Part shown: positions 47,456 to 58,109 of the stretch, piece by piece
Position numbering within the stretch: the first letter of the stretch is position 1
Layout: the number at the start of each line of letters is the position of its first letter
Source: Methylococcales bacterium
Lineage (GTDB): Bacteria; Pseudomonadota; Gammaproteobacteria; Methylococcales; Methylomonadaceae
Length of the DNA: 62,692 bases
Assembly: GCA_028715725.1 (NCBI GenBank)
Contig: JAQURG010000019.1
Location: 1 to 62,692 of the forward strand
Direction of reading: 5' to 3'
Notes under the pieces: model-generated
Told to the model about the DNA's origin: nothing
The model's database searches: none
The model's input: the letters and a program-made list of their open reading frames with translations, nothing else
Made by a program: the position numbers and the translations under genes

Positions 47456-48125
47456 CTTTGATTGCCTTGCAAAAAGCATACCTATATCGCCGCCGCGTCT
47501 CATAAAGAAAAAATTCCGACTAGGTTTGCTATTTAATAAAGTGGAAAAATAGGGCTTATCGTCTGTCGCAGGTTCGATATTAATTTGTAATTATCGATAA
47601 ACGGCTCGCTCTCATTGCCCAATAACGCCGTACCTCCCTGATACAGATAGGGTTGCGGCTGAATATTGAAGCGATTGACTTCCTGAGCCGATATGCCGGG
47701 ATAGTAAACCGGGTCAAACTGCGTTTGCTGCAGAATTGTTTTAGATGCTTGAGTTCATCGCTGGATCGTTCTTAATGATATTGACCGGTTCATCGCGTTG
47801 CCGCTTAAACACATCTTCGGCTATCACATAATTGGAAAGCAACAGCAAGATAACGCCGATAACAATAAGCCAAAAAACATATGCTTTATTTTTTTCATGT
47901 TCGTACGCCCCTGACTTTTACCTGATAATATTACCTTATCGGTTTTTTTAAAACTGTGAAAATCTATAGAAGTGTTTGTTTGAAAATGATCTTTTTAATA
48001 CTTGCCAGCCTGGCAGCTTAAGTTTATTGTTGAAACTTCAGGGAACAGAATCCGGTTTCCATAACAATGCAGTATCTATACAGATATTACATCTTCGTTC
48101 ATAACTTTCAACTTGGGAGTAACCT
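47456..48125 (-). pseudogene. Degenerate fragments (spermidine synthase-like tail, about 47525-47745)
   Basis: No intact gene is present in this 670-bp stretch. On the minus strand two frames give FDPVYYPGISAQEVNRFN (about 47690-47740) and, after a one-base shift, NIEPATDDKPYFSTLLN (about 47525-47580). The PATDDKPYF motif is typical of the end of membrane-bound spermidine synthase-like proteins. Further upstream (47741-47900) a frame holds a lone transmembrane helix (AYVFWLIVIGVILLLLSNY) with no usable start. These are probably remains of one or two decayed genes. Confidence 0.4.
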
Positions 48126-48695
48126 ATGAATTCAATTAGTCAGCCTGCTTTAATTCGGTTAATTTTTCTGGTTTTCAGCTGTTTTTTTATGACAGCCGCC
48201 TTATCCGCTGAAGGAGGAAATAAAATGACTTTAAAACTCAAATCTCCCGACTTTAACCACCAGGGAGAAATCCCGAAAATATTTACTTGCGACGGCGATA
48301 ACAGTTCGCCGGCATTAAGCTGGACCGAGCTGCCGCCAAATACCAAAAGTCTGGCGCTCATTGTTGATGATCCCGATGCGCCGGACCCTGCCAAACCCAA
48401 AATGACCTGGGTGCACTGGGTGCTTTACAATATTCCGCCGTCGGTTACGGAATTGCCCAAGGCTGTAGCCATCAGCGCTTTACCGACCGGTATCCTGCAA
48501 GGCAAAAATGACTGGAAAAAAACCGGCTATGGCGGTCCTTGCCCGCCTACCGGCCGGCACCGGTACTTTCATAAACTCTACGCACTGGATATTGAACTGC
48601 CCGATCTGCATCATCCTGATAAGGCGCAGCTCGAAAAGGCGATGGAAGGACATATCCTTGATAAGGCAGAGCTGATAGGCACTTATCAACGTTAA
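48126..48695 (+). CDS. YbhB/YbcL family (PEBP-like) protein
   Basis: This 189-residue protein has a signal peptide (residues 8-29, ending near AALSAEGG). The phosphatidylethanolamine-binding-protein fold follows: IFTCDGDNSSPALSW, ALIVDDPDAPDPAK, WVHWVLYNIPPSVTELP, and GYGGPCPPTGRHRYFHKLYALD. YbhB-like proteins resemble the Raf kinase inhibitor protein; bacterial function is unknown. It is exported, unlike E. coli YbhB. The alpha/beta hydrolase follows after 14 bases, so the two may form an operon. Confidence 0.87.
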   Translation: MNSISQPALIRLIFLVFSCFFMTAALSAEGGNKMTLKLKSPDFNHQGEIPKIFTCDGDNSSPALSWTELPPNTKSLALIVDDPDAPDPAKPKMTWVHWVLYNIPPSVTELPKAVAISALPTGILQGKNDWKKTGYGGPCPPTGRHRYFHKLYALDIELPDLHHPDKAQLEKAMEGHILDKAELIGTYQR

Positions 48696-48709
48696 TAACG
48701 GTCAGGAGT

Positions 48710-49900
48710 TTGCTCAAATTACTGCATCCCTGCTTTATATTGCTGCTGATGTTTTGTAGCGGCTGCGCTTACCAGCAAACGGTAAAGGTAAAATACCCGA
48801 TCTGGGGTGAAGAGCGCTATCTGGCTACTGATGAAACGGGTAGCCGGCATATGCAGATCCTCATGCCCGCGCAGCCGGAATCCGCCGGTGCCTGTTTGCT
48901 GATTGTTCACGGCATGAACGAACATATCGGCCGTTATGGTGATATCGCCCGGTATTTTTCCGATCGTTTTATCGTTGCGGGTATGGATATGACTGCGCAT
49001 GGCTTGAGCAACTCCGTACTTCTAAAGGCGCATAAAAGTATAGAGGCCGGCGCATCGGCCTATGATGCCGGCCGGGCTTTCCTGGAACAGGCGCAGCTTC
49101 GGGATTTGCAGCCCATGCGCAATGATCTGGAACAGGCTCTGGGTTATCTGATCAAGCGCTGCGACAAGCTTTCAGGCAATAATTTCCGGCCTGTTTTTAT
49201 TCTATCGCACAGTCTCGGTTCGCTAGTGAGCGCTTCCTATCTGTTGCAAACAAAAAATGAGGCTTTAAAATCAAGAATAAAAGGCATCATCTTCAGTGGT
49301 CCGGCTTTTTCTGCTACCGAAGTTCCGGGCTGGCGCGGCCGGTTTGAGAATCCGTTGATCCGATTCACATTCCATACCCATGAACACTTTCTCAATCCGC
49401 ACGGCGAACCCTTGCCGCTATTATTGCTCAATCAGTTGCTGGCCCTGATTACCGTTCCCCTTCAGGACGGCCTTATCGAACTGGTATCATTGCCGGGTCT
49501 GCGCAACCTGTTTTCGCCGACCAGCCCCGACTGGGTGAGTCAGTACCTGAGTGACTCGGAAGAGGAAAGGACCCGCCAACGCAATGATAATTACATTATG
49601 CGCCGCTGTGTCTTGCGTTATGTGCTGGGAGTTGAACAGGAAATTATCCGGTTCAGACGTAACATGGCCGGCTTTGATACGCCTTATCTGCTCATTTATT
49701 CCGAACAGGACCCCATTACCCCGGCCTGGGGAAATATTGATTTTGCCGCCGTAACGCGCAACAACCATCAACATAACGAACTGATGCAGTTAATCGGTAA
49801 AGGTCACCATGAGCAGCTTTTTTCCACACCGGCATTGCGAGAGCAAATTTTGCATAAAATTGATGACTGGATCGAGCGGCGCATGGGAAACGGGCGATAA
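48710..49900 (+). CDS. Alpha/beta hydrolase lipoprotein (lysophospholipase/monoacylglycerol lipase-like)
   Basis: This 396-residue protein starts at a TTG with an AGGAG site. It has a lipoprotein signal (LLLMFCSGCAY; lipobox FCSGC). The hydrolase core shows the oxyanion strand LLIVHGMNEHIGRYGDIA, the nucleophile elbow ILSHSLGSLVS, the acid in YSEQDPITP and the catalytic His in IGKGHHEQLFS. This serine hydrolase 22 pattern is close to monoacylglycerol lipases and PldB. It is probably anchored in the outer or inner membrane and acts on lipids. Confidence 0.82.
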   Translation: MLKLLHPCFILLLMFCSGCAYQQTVKVKYPIWGEERYLATDETGSRHMQILMPAQPESAGACLLIVHGMNEHIGRYGDIARYFSDRFIVAGMDMTAHGLSNSVLLKAHKSIEAGASAYDAGRAFLEQAQLRDLQPMRNDLEQALGYLIKRCDKLSGNNFRPVFILSHSLGSLVSASYLLQTKNEALKSRIKGIIFSGPAFSATEVPGWRGRFENPLIRFTFHTHEHFLNPHGEPLPLLLLNQLLALITVPLQDGLIELVSLPGLRNLFSPTSPDWVSQYLSDSEEERTRQRNDNYIMRRCVLRYVLGVEQEIIRFRRNMAGFDTPYLLIYSEQDPITPAWGNIDFAAVTRNNHQHNELMQLIGKGHHEQLFSTPALREQILHKIDDWIERRMGNGR

Positions 49901-50022
49901 ACCGGCACCTTCCCGACTGAAGGTCTGACTCAACGAAACAATGATTTTTTCCCACATTTTCAAACCCTGGATAAAAACTTGCGATAAAATGGCCGTTATT
50001 TTTAAACTACCGGTCCAGACTT

Positions 50023-50805
50023 ATGTTAAAAAAAATTTTCCCCTTGCTTACGACCTGCCTGTTAAGCGCCTGTATTACCAGTCCGACCGGCAGAACCCAA
50101 TTTGCCATCATGCCGGACGATCAAATTAACCAGATGGGCTTGCAGGCTTTTGACTCTTTAAAAAAAGAAAAGCCTGTCAGCAGTAATGGACAATATAACC
50201 GGGTCGCCAATTGTATTGCGGGAGCGATAACCCGCGAAATAGGCGGCGGCAACTGGGAAATTGTTGTCTTTGAAGATAAATCGCCTAATGCTTTCGCCTT
50301 GCCCGGCAATAAAATTGGTATTCATACCGGGATGATCACACTGGTTGATAATCAGGATCAATTGGCCGCAGTTATCGGACACGAAGTCGGCCATGTGCTC
50401 GCCAAACACAGCAATGAACGCGCGTCGCAAGAGATGGCTGTTAATGGAGGAATGGCCATCGTTCAGGCAGTGGGCGCGCCGCAATCCGCTTTAGGCCAGA
50501 CCGCCTTTGGCTTGCTGGGTGTCGGCGCTCAATACGGGATATTGATGCCTTACAGCCGTGTACAGGAGAGTGAAGCCGATGTGATTGGCGTGGATTTAAT
50601 GGCAAAAGCAGGTTTTGACCCCAGACAGAGCATCAATTTATGGCAAAAAATGGAGCAGGCTTCCCAGGGCCAGCAGCCAATTGAATTTATGTCAACGCAT
50701 CCTTCTCATGCAACACGCATTCAAAGTCTGGAACAGCACATGCCGCAGGCAGTGACGATATTTCAACAGGCTCAAGCCGCAGGCAAACAACCGCATTGCT
50801 CCTGA
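50023..50805 (+). CDS. M48 family zinc metalloprotease lipoprotein (LoiP-like)
   Basis: This 260-residue lipoprotein has lipobox LLSAC near residue 16. It contains the M48 zinc motif VIGHEVGHVLAKHSNERAS (HExxH) and a downstream Glu ligand in VQESEADVIGVDLM. ALPGNKIGIHTGM and STHPSHATRIQSL are also family motifs. Such periplasmic proteases degrade misfolded envelope proteins. Its stop codon is one base before the dapC start, which ties it to the dap cluster. Confidence 0.88.
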   Translation: MLKKIFPLLTTCLLSACITSPTGRTQFAIMPDDQINQMGLQAFDSLKKEKPVSSNGQYNRVANCIAGAITREIGGGNWEIVVFEDKSPNAFALPGNKIGIHTGMITLVDNQDQLAAVIGHEVGHVLAKHSNERASQEMAVNGGMAIVQAVGAPQSALGQTAFGLLGVGAQYGILMPYSRVQESEADVIGVDLMAKAGFDPRQSINLWQKMEQASQGQQPIEFMSTHPSHATRIQSLEQHMPQAVTIFQQAQAAGKQPHCS

Positions 50806-50806
50806 G

Positions 50807-52003
50807 ATGACGCCAAATTTAAAATACCTGCATCCTTATCCGTTTGAGAAACTGGCGCAACTTAAACAGGGCATCGTTCCGCCTGTGGACAAGCCGCATA
50901 TTTCCTTATCCATTGGCGAACCGACTCATGCCACTCCGCATCTTATTCAGGAAGCGCTGCTAACGCATCTGCACGGTTTGTCGAGCTATCCTGCTACGAA
51001 AGGCATACCGGAACTGAGAAGAGCGATTGCTGACTGGATTTCCAGACGCTTTCAAATTCCGGCTGATTGTATTAATGCTGAAACTCAGGTTTTACCGGTC
51101 AGCGGCACCCGCGAAGCCTTGTTTGCTTTTGCTCAGTGTATCGTTGACCCAACGGTAAAACCTGTAGTCATTATGCCCAACCCGTTTTATCAGATTTATG
51201 AAGGCGCGGCGTTACTGGCAGGGGCGGAGCCTTATTTTATGAACACGCTCGAAGAGTCGGGTTATTTACCCGATTTTGATGCTGTGCCGGAGGCTATATG
51301 GCAACGCTGTCAGTTGATTTATATTTGTTCGCCCGGCAATCCGAGCGGTTCGGTCATCAGCAGGGCCAGCCATGAAAAACTGATTAATCTGGCGGAAAAA
51401 TACGATTTTGTCATTGCTTCGGATGAATGTTATACCGAACTTTATGACGATGAGAGCAACCCGCCTACAGGCTTGCTGCAAACGGCCTATAGCATGGGCA
51501 ATAGCGCCTTCAAACACTGCGTGATATTCCATAGCTTATCCAAGCGTTCCAACGCGCCCGGATTGCGCTCCGGTTTTGTCGCCGGCGATGCTGAAATTCT
51601 GCAATCGTATTTTCAATACCGTACTTACCAGGGCTGCGCGATGCCGCTGCCGACTCAACATGCGAGCCTTCTGGCGTGGAAGGATGAAAAGCACGTTATT
51701 CTAAACCGCCGGTTATACCGTGAAAAATTCGCAGCCTTTATCAGTATTCTTAGCGAAGTGATCACTGTCTCCAAACCGCCGGCCGGTTTTTATGTCTGGC
51801 TGAAAATTCCTATTACGGATGTCGACTTCGCCAAACAGCTTTTTGCGCGGGAAAATATCACCGTTTTGCCCGGCAGTTTTCTGTCGCGTGAATCCGAAGG
51901 TCTAAACCCAGGCCAAAACCACGTCAGAATCGCCCTGGTCGCACCACTTGAAGACTGTATTGAAGCCGCCCATCGTATTAAACATTTCATTAACACCTTA
52001 TAA
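50807..52003 (+). CDS. dapC: Succinyldiaminopimelate transaminase
   Basis: This 398-residue fold-type I aminotransferase is linked to dapD directly downstream and dapE 1.8 kb away, which supports the lysine/diaminopimelate role. Motifs are [48 protein letters not shown], the [10 protein letters not shown] strand, and the PLP lysine in [18 protein letters not shown]. It converts N-succinyl-2-amino-6-ketopimelate to N-succinyl-LL-diaminopimelate. The start follows the M48 gene by one base. Confidence 0.92.
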   Translation: MTPNLKYLHPYPFEKLAQLKQGIVPPVDKPHISLSIGEPTHATPHLIQEALLTHLHGLSSYPATKGIPELRRAIADWISRRFQIPADCINAETQVLPVSGTREALFAFAQCIVDPTVKPVVIMPNPFYQIYEGAALLAGAEPYFMNTLEESGYLPDFDAVPEAIWQRCQLIYICSPGNPSGSVISRASHEKLINLAEKYDFVIASDECYTELYDDESNPPTGLLQTAYSMGNSAFKHCVIFHSLSKRSNAPGLRSGFVAGDAEILQSYFQYRTYQGCAMPLPTQHASLLAWKDEKHVILNRRLYREKFAAFISILSEVITVSKPPAGFYVWLKIPITDVDFAKQLFARENITVLPGSFLSRESEGLNPGQNHVRIALVAPLEDCIEAAHRIKHFINTL

Positions 52004-52022
52004 CAAAGATAAAAAGAAAATC

Positions 52023-52841
52023 ATGTCACAACTTGAAAACATCATTAACGAAGCTTTTGAAAGTCGCGCAGACATCACTCCAGCTAATGTTTCTGCTGAA
52101 GTGCGCAAAGCTGTTGCGGAAGCCATTAGCCAACTCGATAGCGGAGCGCTCAGAGTCGCCGAGAAAATCAACGGTGATTGGGTAACGCATCAATGGCTGA
52201 AAAAAGCCGTGTTACTGTCGTTCAGAATCAATGAAAACCGCATGATGGACGGCGGCAATACGCGTTATTACGATAAAGTTGAATGCAAATTTTCAACTTA
52301 CACGGAAGAAGACTTCGCCAAAGCCGGCGTGCGCGTCGTGCCCAATGCGGTAGCCCGCCGTGGCTCCTACATTGCTTCCGGCGCTATCTTGATGCCGTCT
52401 TACGTCAATATCGGCGCCTATGTGGACAGCGGCACGATGGTGGACACGTGGGTAACGGTCGGCTCCTGCGCGCAAATCGGTAAAAATGTGCATCTTTCCG
52501 GCGGTGTAGGCATCGGCGGCGTATTAGAACCTTTACAAGCCGGCCCTACCATTATCGGCGATAACTGCTTTATCGGCGCCCGCTCTGAAATCGTTGAAGG
52601 TGTTATTGTTGAAGACAGCTGCGTCATTTCAATGGGCGTTTATATCGGACAAAGCACCAAAATCTTCAACCGTATGACAGGCGAGATCAGCTACGGCCGC
52701 ATTCCGGCAGGTTCAGTGGTTGTGTCCGGCAATCTGCCTTCGAAAGACGGCAGTTATAGTCTATACTGCGCCGTCATTATCAAGCAAGTCGATGAAAGAA
52801 CACGCAGCAAGACAGGAATAAACGAACTGTTGCGCGACTGA
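52023..52841 (+). CDS. dapD: Tetrahydrodipicolinate N-succinyltransferase
   Basis: This 272-residue left-handed beta-helix enzyme shows [67 protein letters not shown], then hexapeptide turns up to [30 protein letters not shown]. It transfers succinate from CoA to tetrahydrodipicolinate in lysine and cell-wall synthesis. I place the start at the ATG at 52023, 20 bases after the dapC stop. A hairpin at 52910 may end the transcript. Confidence 0.96.
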   Translation: MSQLENIINEAFESRADITPANVSAEVRKAVAEAISQLDSGALRVAEKINGDWVTHQWLKKAVLLSFRINENRMMDGGNTRYYDKVECKFSTYTEEDFAKAGVRVVPNAVARRGSYIASGAILMPSYVNIGAYVDSGTMVDTWVTVGSCAQIGKNVHLSGGVGIGGVLEPLQAGPTIIGDNCFIGARSEIVEGVIVEDSCVISMGVYIGQSTKIFNRMTGEISYGRIPAGSVVVSGNLPSKDGSYSLYCAVIIKQVDERTRSKTGINELLRD

Positions 52842-53178
52842 TTATGCGGATGAGGATAGGGAAGTTGAGCAACTATTTTCTACTGTAACGTTTAGCGCAT
52901 ACCGGGGTGCAGCGGCCTTAAGCCGCTGTATTTCTAACAACCACACCCCGAAACTCTTGCTATCGTCCTTGCGTGGAGAGATAAAAACAAGCTGTTGTTT
53001 TTTACAGGAAAAAAGTCAGATAGCCGTGTAAGATGGGCATATCTTAACCTGATACAACGGCAATATGCCGATCATGTAGCATGATTACGACGCTAAGAGA
53101 ACCTCTAAAATTTAAATAAGCCTTTTTAGGAAAAAGTAATTTTTAGAAGTTCCCTTAACCTTAACCCCAACATAGACT
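52842..53178 (+). terminator. Intergenic region with a terminator-like hairpin (52910-52928)
   Basis: A 7-bp stem, CAGCGGC (52910-52916) with GCCGCTG (52922-52928), and a 5-base loop is followed by TATTTC. It could end dapD transcription, though the T run is poor. The rest of this 337-bp gap shows no gene. A promoter for the following cluster probably lies near its right end. Confidence 0.45.
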
Positions 53179-53421
53179 ATGAACGAAAAAATCTCTAATA
53201 ATGCAATCATTTACGCCACCCTTGCTCTTAACAGCGAAGTGGACCTGCAACGCGAATATCTGGAATCCGATGATGTTCCGGAAGATGAGCGTGAAAACGA
53301 AGAAGATATTCTGGCGGACCTCGAGCAGGCCTTTATGGAATTTGTCGATCTGTATAAAAACCGCTGCAAATCCGATAAAGAACTGCCCAGCATTGATGAA
53401 CTACTGAACAGCCAGTTATAA
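53179..53421 (+). CDS. Small acidic hypothetical protein
   Basis: This 80-residue acidic, helical protein is rich in Asp/Glu (REYLESDDVPEDERENEEDILADLEQAFMEFVDLY). I do not recognise the family. It starts after a clear gap and ends five bases before the ArsC/YffB-like gene, so it is likely the first gene of the transcript that continues to dapE. No metal or catalytic motif is visible. Confidence 0.6.
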   Translation: MNEKISNNAIIYATLALNSEVDLQREYLESDDVPEDERENEEDILADLEQAFMEFVDLYKNRCKSDKELPSIDELLNSQL

Positions 53422-53426
53422 AAATC

Positions 53427-54898
<1,472 letters not shown>

Positions 54899-54929
54899 GC
54901 TGTTTTATTACATCAAGCACTGATCCTAA

Positions 54930-55616
54930 TGGCAGCTTGTTCGAGGTGGTATCCAGGCTTTTTTCCATTTATCATACAGACTTCGAAATGGAAATTTTGT
55001 TCGGAAGAACAGGAAAGTCAGCGCTATGTTATTTGCAATGCCGACGAAGGCGAACCCGGCACAATGCGCCGCGATTATCGGCGCTCAACAAGGATTTTTA
55101 TATTTACGGGGCGAATACCTGCACCTTTACGACAAGCTGCAAAGCGTATTGAATCAGCGTCGGCAAATGCGTTTGTTGGGTGACAATATTCTCAACGAAG
55201 GATTGAATTTTGATATTGAAATCTGTCTGGGCGCAGGCGCTTATATATGTGGAGAGGAATCAGCGTTAATTGAATCCCTGGAGGGCAAGATGGGTATTCC
55301 CCGCAATCGTCCGCCTTATCCGGTCACTCAAGGCTATTTAGGCAAACCCACCGTCGTTAATAATGTTGAAACCTTTATGGCGGCAGCGAATATAGCCATA
55401 AACGGCGGCGACTGGTTTGCAAATGTCGGCATCGAAAAATCAAAGGGCATTAAAATCCTGAGCATTTGCGGTGACTGCTCCCTTCCGGGCATTTATGAAT
55501 ATCCTTTCGGCACATCGATCCAGGCTGTCCTCAATGATTGCGGGGCAAACGATGTGCCGGGCGAAATTCCGGCATGGATAGGCCGGGCTGGAATTGCACA
55601 CGGTTCATGGGCATGA
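54930..55616 (+). pseudogene. hoxF: HoxF/NuoF-like diaphorase subunit, degraded
   Basis: Residues of the FMN/NADH-binding 51-kDa subunit family occur in at least three frames. They include RYVICNADEGEPGTMRRDY (about 55020-55075) and, in another frame, LGAGAYICGEESALIESLEGK (55230-55292), RNRPPYPVTQGYLGKPTVVNNVETF (about 55303-55375) and LSICGDCSLPGIYEYPFGTS (about 55458-55520). The N-terminus and the iron-sulfur C-terminus are missing, and frames shift near 55075 and earlier. The sequence fits the HoxF group of bidirectional NAD-linked hydrogenases, and the adjacent hypB relic supports this. Not functional. Confidence 0.8.
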
Positions 55617-55711
55617 TACACCTCCTGCAGGGTTGAGTTCGCTCACTGCCAGTATACGCCAGCCTTCGGTACAGGAAAATAGGCCAGGCGGATGATTCTT
55701 GCTAATTAGTA

Positions 55712-56209
55712 AATTTTAAAAGACCGGTTTCCTATTGCCGTTATCGAAGGTGACCAACAGACTGAGCACGATGCTGATATAATCAGGGCCACAGGCGTGC
55801 CGGCCTTGCAAATCAATACCGGTCGGCGTGCCATCTGGACGCGCACGGTATCGGCCATGCTGTTATGGATCTGGGCGTCAAGGTTAATAATCTGCTGGTC
55901 ATAGAAAATGTCGGCAATCTGGTGTGTCCATCTTCATTTGATTTGGGTGAAGCCCATAAAGTGGTCGTATTGTCGGTGACCGAAGGCGATGACAAGCCTC
56001 TTAAATACCCGGATATGTTTCATGCGGCGGATTTGATGCTGATCAATAAAACCGACTTGCTGCCTTATGTTGATTTTGATGTGGAACGTTGTATCCAGTA
56101 CGCCAGACAAGTTAATCCCGGCATACAGATCATCAAATTGTCAGCGACTAAAGGCGAAAATTTTTCATCCTGGACCGGTTGGCTTGAAGAACAGGTCAAG
56201 CGCGAATAA
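55712..56209 (+). pseudogene. hypB: HypB hydrogenase nickel-incorporation GTPase relic
   Basis: Two frames give the C-terminal half of HypB. The first has [19 protein letters not shown] and [10 protein letters not shown] (55721-55822). After a one-base frame change the second has [15 protein letters not shown] (about 55829), then [40 protein letters not shown] and LMLINKTDLLP. The P-loop N-terminal part is missing, so GTPase activity is lost. HypB delivers nickel to [NiFe] hydrogenase. With the hoxF relic it marks a decayed hydrogenase locus. Confidence 0.85.
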
Positions 56210-56270
56210 TTTTTTAAGTAGCCTGTATTCTCGCGTGCTCTGTAAATTCCGGTTCGCCTGAAAAATGCCT

Positions 56271-56561
56271 TTAAGCACTAGGCTGCGCTACGTGTTTCGA
56301 GAGCAGGTCGCAGAGTATAGTGAAATTCAATGGCTTAACCAGGTGATGGTCGAAACCTGCCTCCTGCGAGCGGTCCAAATCCTTCGCCTGTCCATAGCCG
56401 CTAAGTGCTATCAGCAGATCGGGGGGTTCGGCAAAAGTCATTTCGATGCCTTCCAAATCATTCTCGGCTTCGCGGACCAGGTAGCCGTCTTCTTCCAGGA
56501 TCAGTTTGAAGGCGCTACGCACCGCAGAATCGTCGTCTATTACCAGAACTTTACTTACCAT
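56271..56561 (-). CDS. Receiver-domain protein with a deletion of the phosphoacceptor segment
   Basis: From the ATG at 56561 (MVSKVLVIDDDSAVRSAFK) the protein has 96 residues, against about 120-130 for a normal receiver. The acidic pocket IDDD and the late motifs LIALSGYGQAKDLDR and HLVKPLNF (conserved Lys) remain. The sequence runs directly from AEPPDL into LIALSGYG. The stretch that should carry the phosphoacceptor Asp and following helix is missing. The frame is intact, so this looks like a clean deletion. It overlaps the end of the kinase fragment and is probably not phosphorylated. Confidence 0.7.
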   Translation of the reverse strand: MVSKVLVIDDDSAVRSAFKLILEEDGYLVREAENDLEGIEMTFAEPPDLLIALSGYGQAKDLDRSQEAGFDHHLVKPLNFTILCDLLSKHVAQPSA

Positions 56562-56605
56562 ATATTGTTGTATCTCTTGTATATTGTGTTTGTGGGTTTG
56601 AATGC

Positions 56606-57152
56606 TCAAACATGGGGAAATCGTAGCCGCATACAGCAGCCGTGCCCATGTAAACTTTCCACCTGGATGGCGCCGCCGACATCCTGAACCAGTCGGCGGG
56701 TGACCGACAAGCCCAGACCGGTACCTTTTCCCGGAGGCTTGGTGGTGAAAAAAGGATCGAAAATTTTGGTTTGAACGTCCTGCTGGATACCTGGACCTTT
56801 ATCGGTCACATTCAATTCTAGCACCCCCTCGATGTGCCTGACTATGATTTTGATCCGTGGCTGAGGGTTGTCGGCTAGCGCGTCGCGGGCATTAATGATC
56901 AAATTGACCAGGATTTGCTGCAAACTGTCGGCGCTACAATGGATAGCCGGAAGATCTGCAGGGACGTCGACCTCAACTTCTATGTCGTTCTTGCTTAATT
57001 CACCTTTCAGCAGTAATAGACTTTGCCTGATTATTTCCGCAACCTGGCAGGTGCCGCTTGGGGTCGGGCTGGTATGGAGAATTACCAGCATATTGCTGAC
57101 GATCTTTTTGATGCGATGAATTTGCTGTAGCGCCTGGTCCGGGTACAGCCGA
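56606..57152 (-). pseudogene. Histidine kinase, C-terminal fragment
   Basis: The ATP-binding half of a sensor kinase is present: DSLQQILVNLIINARDAL (N box), DKGPGIQQDVQTKIFDPFFTTKPPGKGTGLGLSV (G1, F and G2 boxes). Reading back, the frame continues as YPDQALQQIHRIKKIVSNMLVIL to about 57152, part of the dimerisation region, and then is lost. The phospho-His domain and sensor are missing, apparently cut by the Tn3-type insertion beginning around 57160. It is adjacent to the damaged receiver gene, its likely partner. Confidence 0.75.
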
Positions 57153-57340
57153 CATACGTGTAAAAATAGGACATAGTAGCTAAACTAATCCTTTTTATAG
57201 GTTTTTAGTCTCATACACCTTGAGTTTATGACGCTTCACCTATCGTGAAACAGATTGGCCGACAAAAATCGCACCCTATGCTGACGCTCAGTGAGCATGG
57301 TAGAGAATGCCCTCAAAACAGATGGCGATAGCCGCTGGTT

Positions 57341-57379
57341 GGGGCCTGCTCACGAAACGGAAAAAAATCGTACGCTAAG
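57341..57379 (+). mobile_element. Tn3-family terminal inverted repeat
   Basis: The 39 bases begin GGGGCCTGCTCACG and end with ACGGAAAAAAATCGTACGCTAAG-like bases (positions 57357-57379). The GGGG start and the CTAAG end, together with the central GGAAAAAAATCGTACG, fit the 38-bp repeats of Tn3-family elements such as Tn21 and Tn1721. It lies just before the resolvase gene. I did not find a matching right end or a tnpA, so the element is a remnant. Confidence 0.8.
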
Positions 57380-57482
57380 CTAATTGCACAAAGGAACGTT
57401 TGCGCACCAAAAAAACTCTTTCCGAAAACAAAGGGATTGCCAGTTGCATAATTATATTAATTGGCAACAGGTTTACGCAATT

Positions 57483-58037
57483 ATGCTCATCGGTTATGCG
57501 CGGGTTTCAACACAAGAACAAGACAACGTAGCACAGATTAATGCGCTTAGATCGGCTGGCTGTGAACTTATATTTGAAGAGAAGGCTAGCGGCGGTCGAT
57601 GGGATCGACCGGAATTGCATCGTTTACTTGGACAACTGCGAAAAGGCGATGTGCTGGTGGTCTGGAAGCTAGACAGATTATCTCGATCCTTAAAAGATGT
57701 TCTGACTTTAATGGAAAGAGTCGAGCTAGCTTCTGCCGGATTTCAAAGCTTAACAGAATCCATTGATACGACTTCGCCAAGTGGCCGGATGATGATGCAG
57801 ATTATCGGTTCTTTTGCCGAGTTCGAGCGTGCCATGTTACGGGAACGCACTGGCAATGGATTAAATGCCGCACGGGAACAAGGTCGCATAGGCGGCCGCC
57901 GCCGCAAACTTAAAACGCATCAAGAACAAGAAATAGTGACGCTGGTAAATACTGGTCAAAAAACCGGAGCCGATGCCGCCAGACTATTCGATGTTCATCC
58001 GGCAACGGTTTCTCGATTACTCGCTCGGCACAAATGA
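57483..58037 (+). CDS. tnpR: Tn3-type resolvase (serine recombinase)
   Basis: From the ATG at 57483 the protein has 184 residues. The catalytic Ser is in GYARVSTQEQDNV; the conserved KLDRLSRSLKD, the SFAEFERAMLRERT motif, and a C-terminal helix-turn-helix (TGADAARLFDVHPATVSRLLARHK) follow. Serine resolvases separate cointegrates of Tn3-type elements. It stands next to the inverted repeat at 57341 but no transposase is present. Upstream ATG codons back to 57384 are in repeat or non-coding sequence and are not used. Confidence 0.93.
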   Translation: MLIGYARVSTQEQDNVAQINALRSAGCELIFEEKASGGRWDRPELHRLLGQLRKGDVLVVWKLDRLSRSLKDVLTLMERVELASAGFQSLTESIDTTSPSGRMMMQIIGSFAEFERAMLRERTGNGLNAAREQGRIGGRRRKLKTHQEQEIVTLVNTGQKTGADAARLFDVHPATVSRLLARHK

Positions 58038-58109
58038 TAGTGATAGCTATATCCGGTTGTGAAGTTTTTGATTTGTACCAGATGTTAGCTTAACGCCACT
58101 CGGCCTTTC

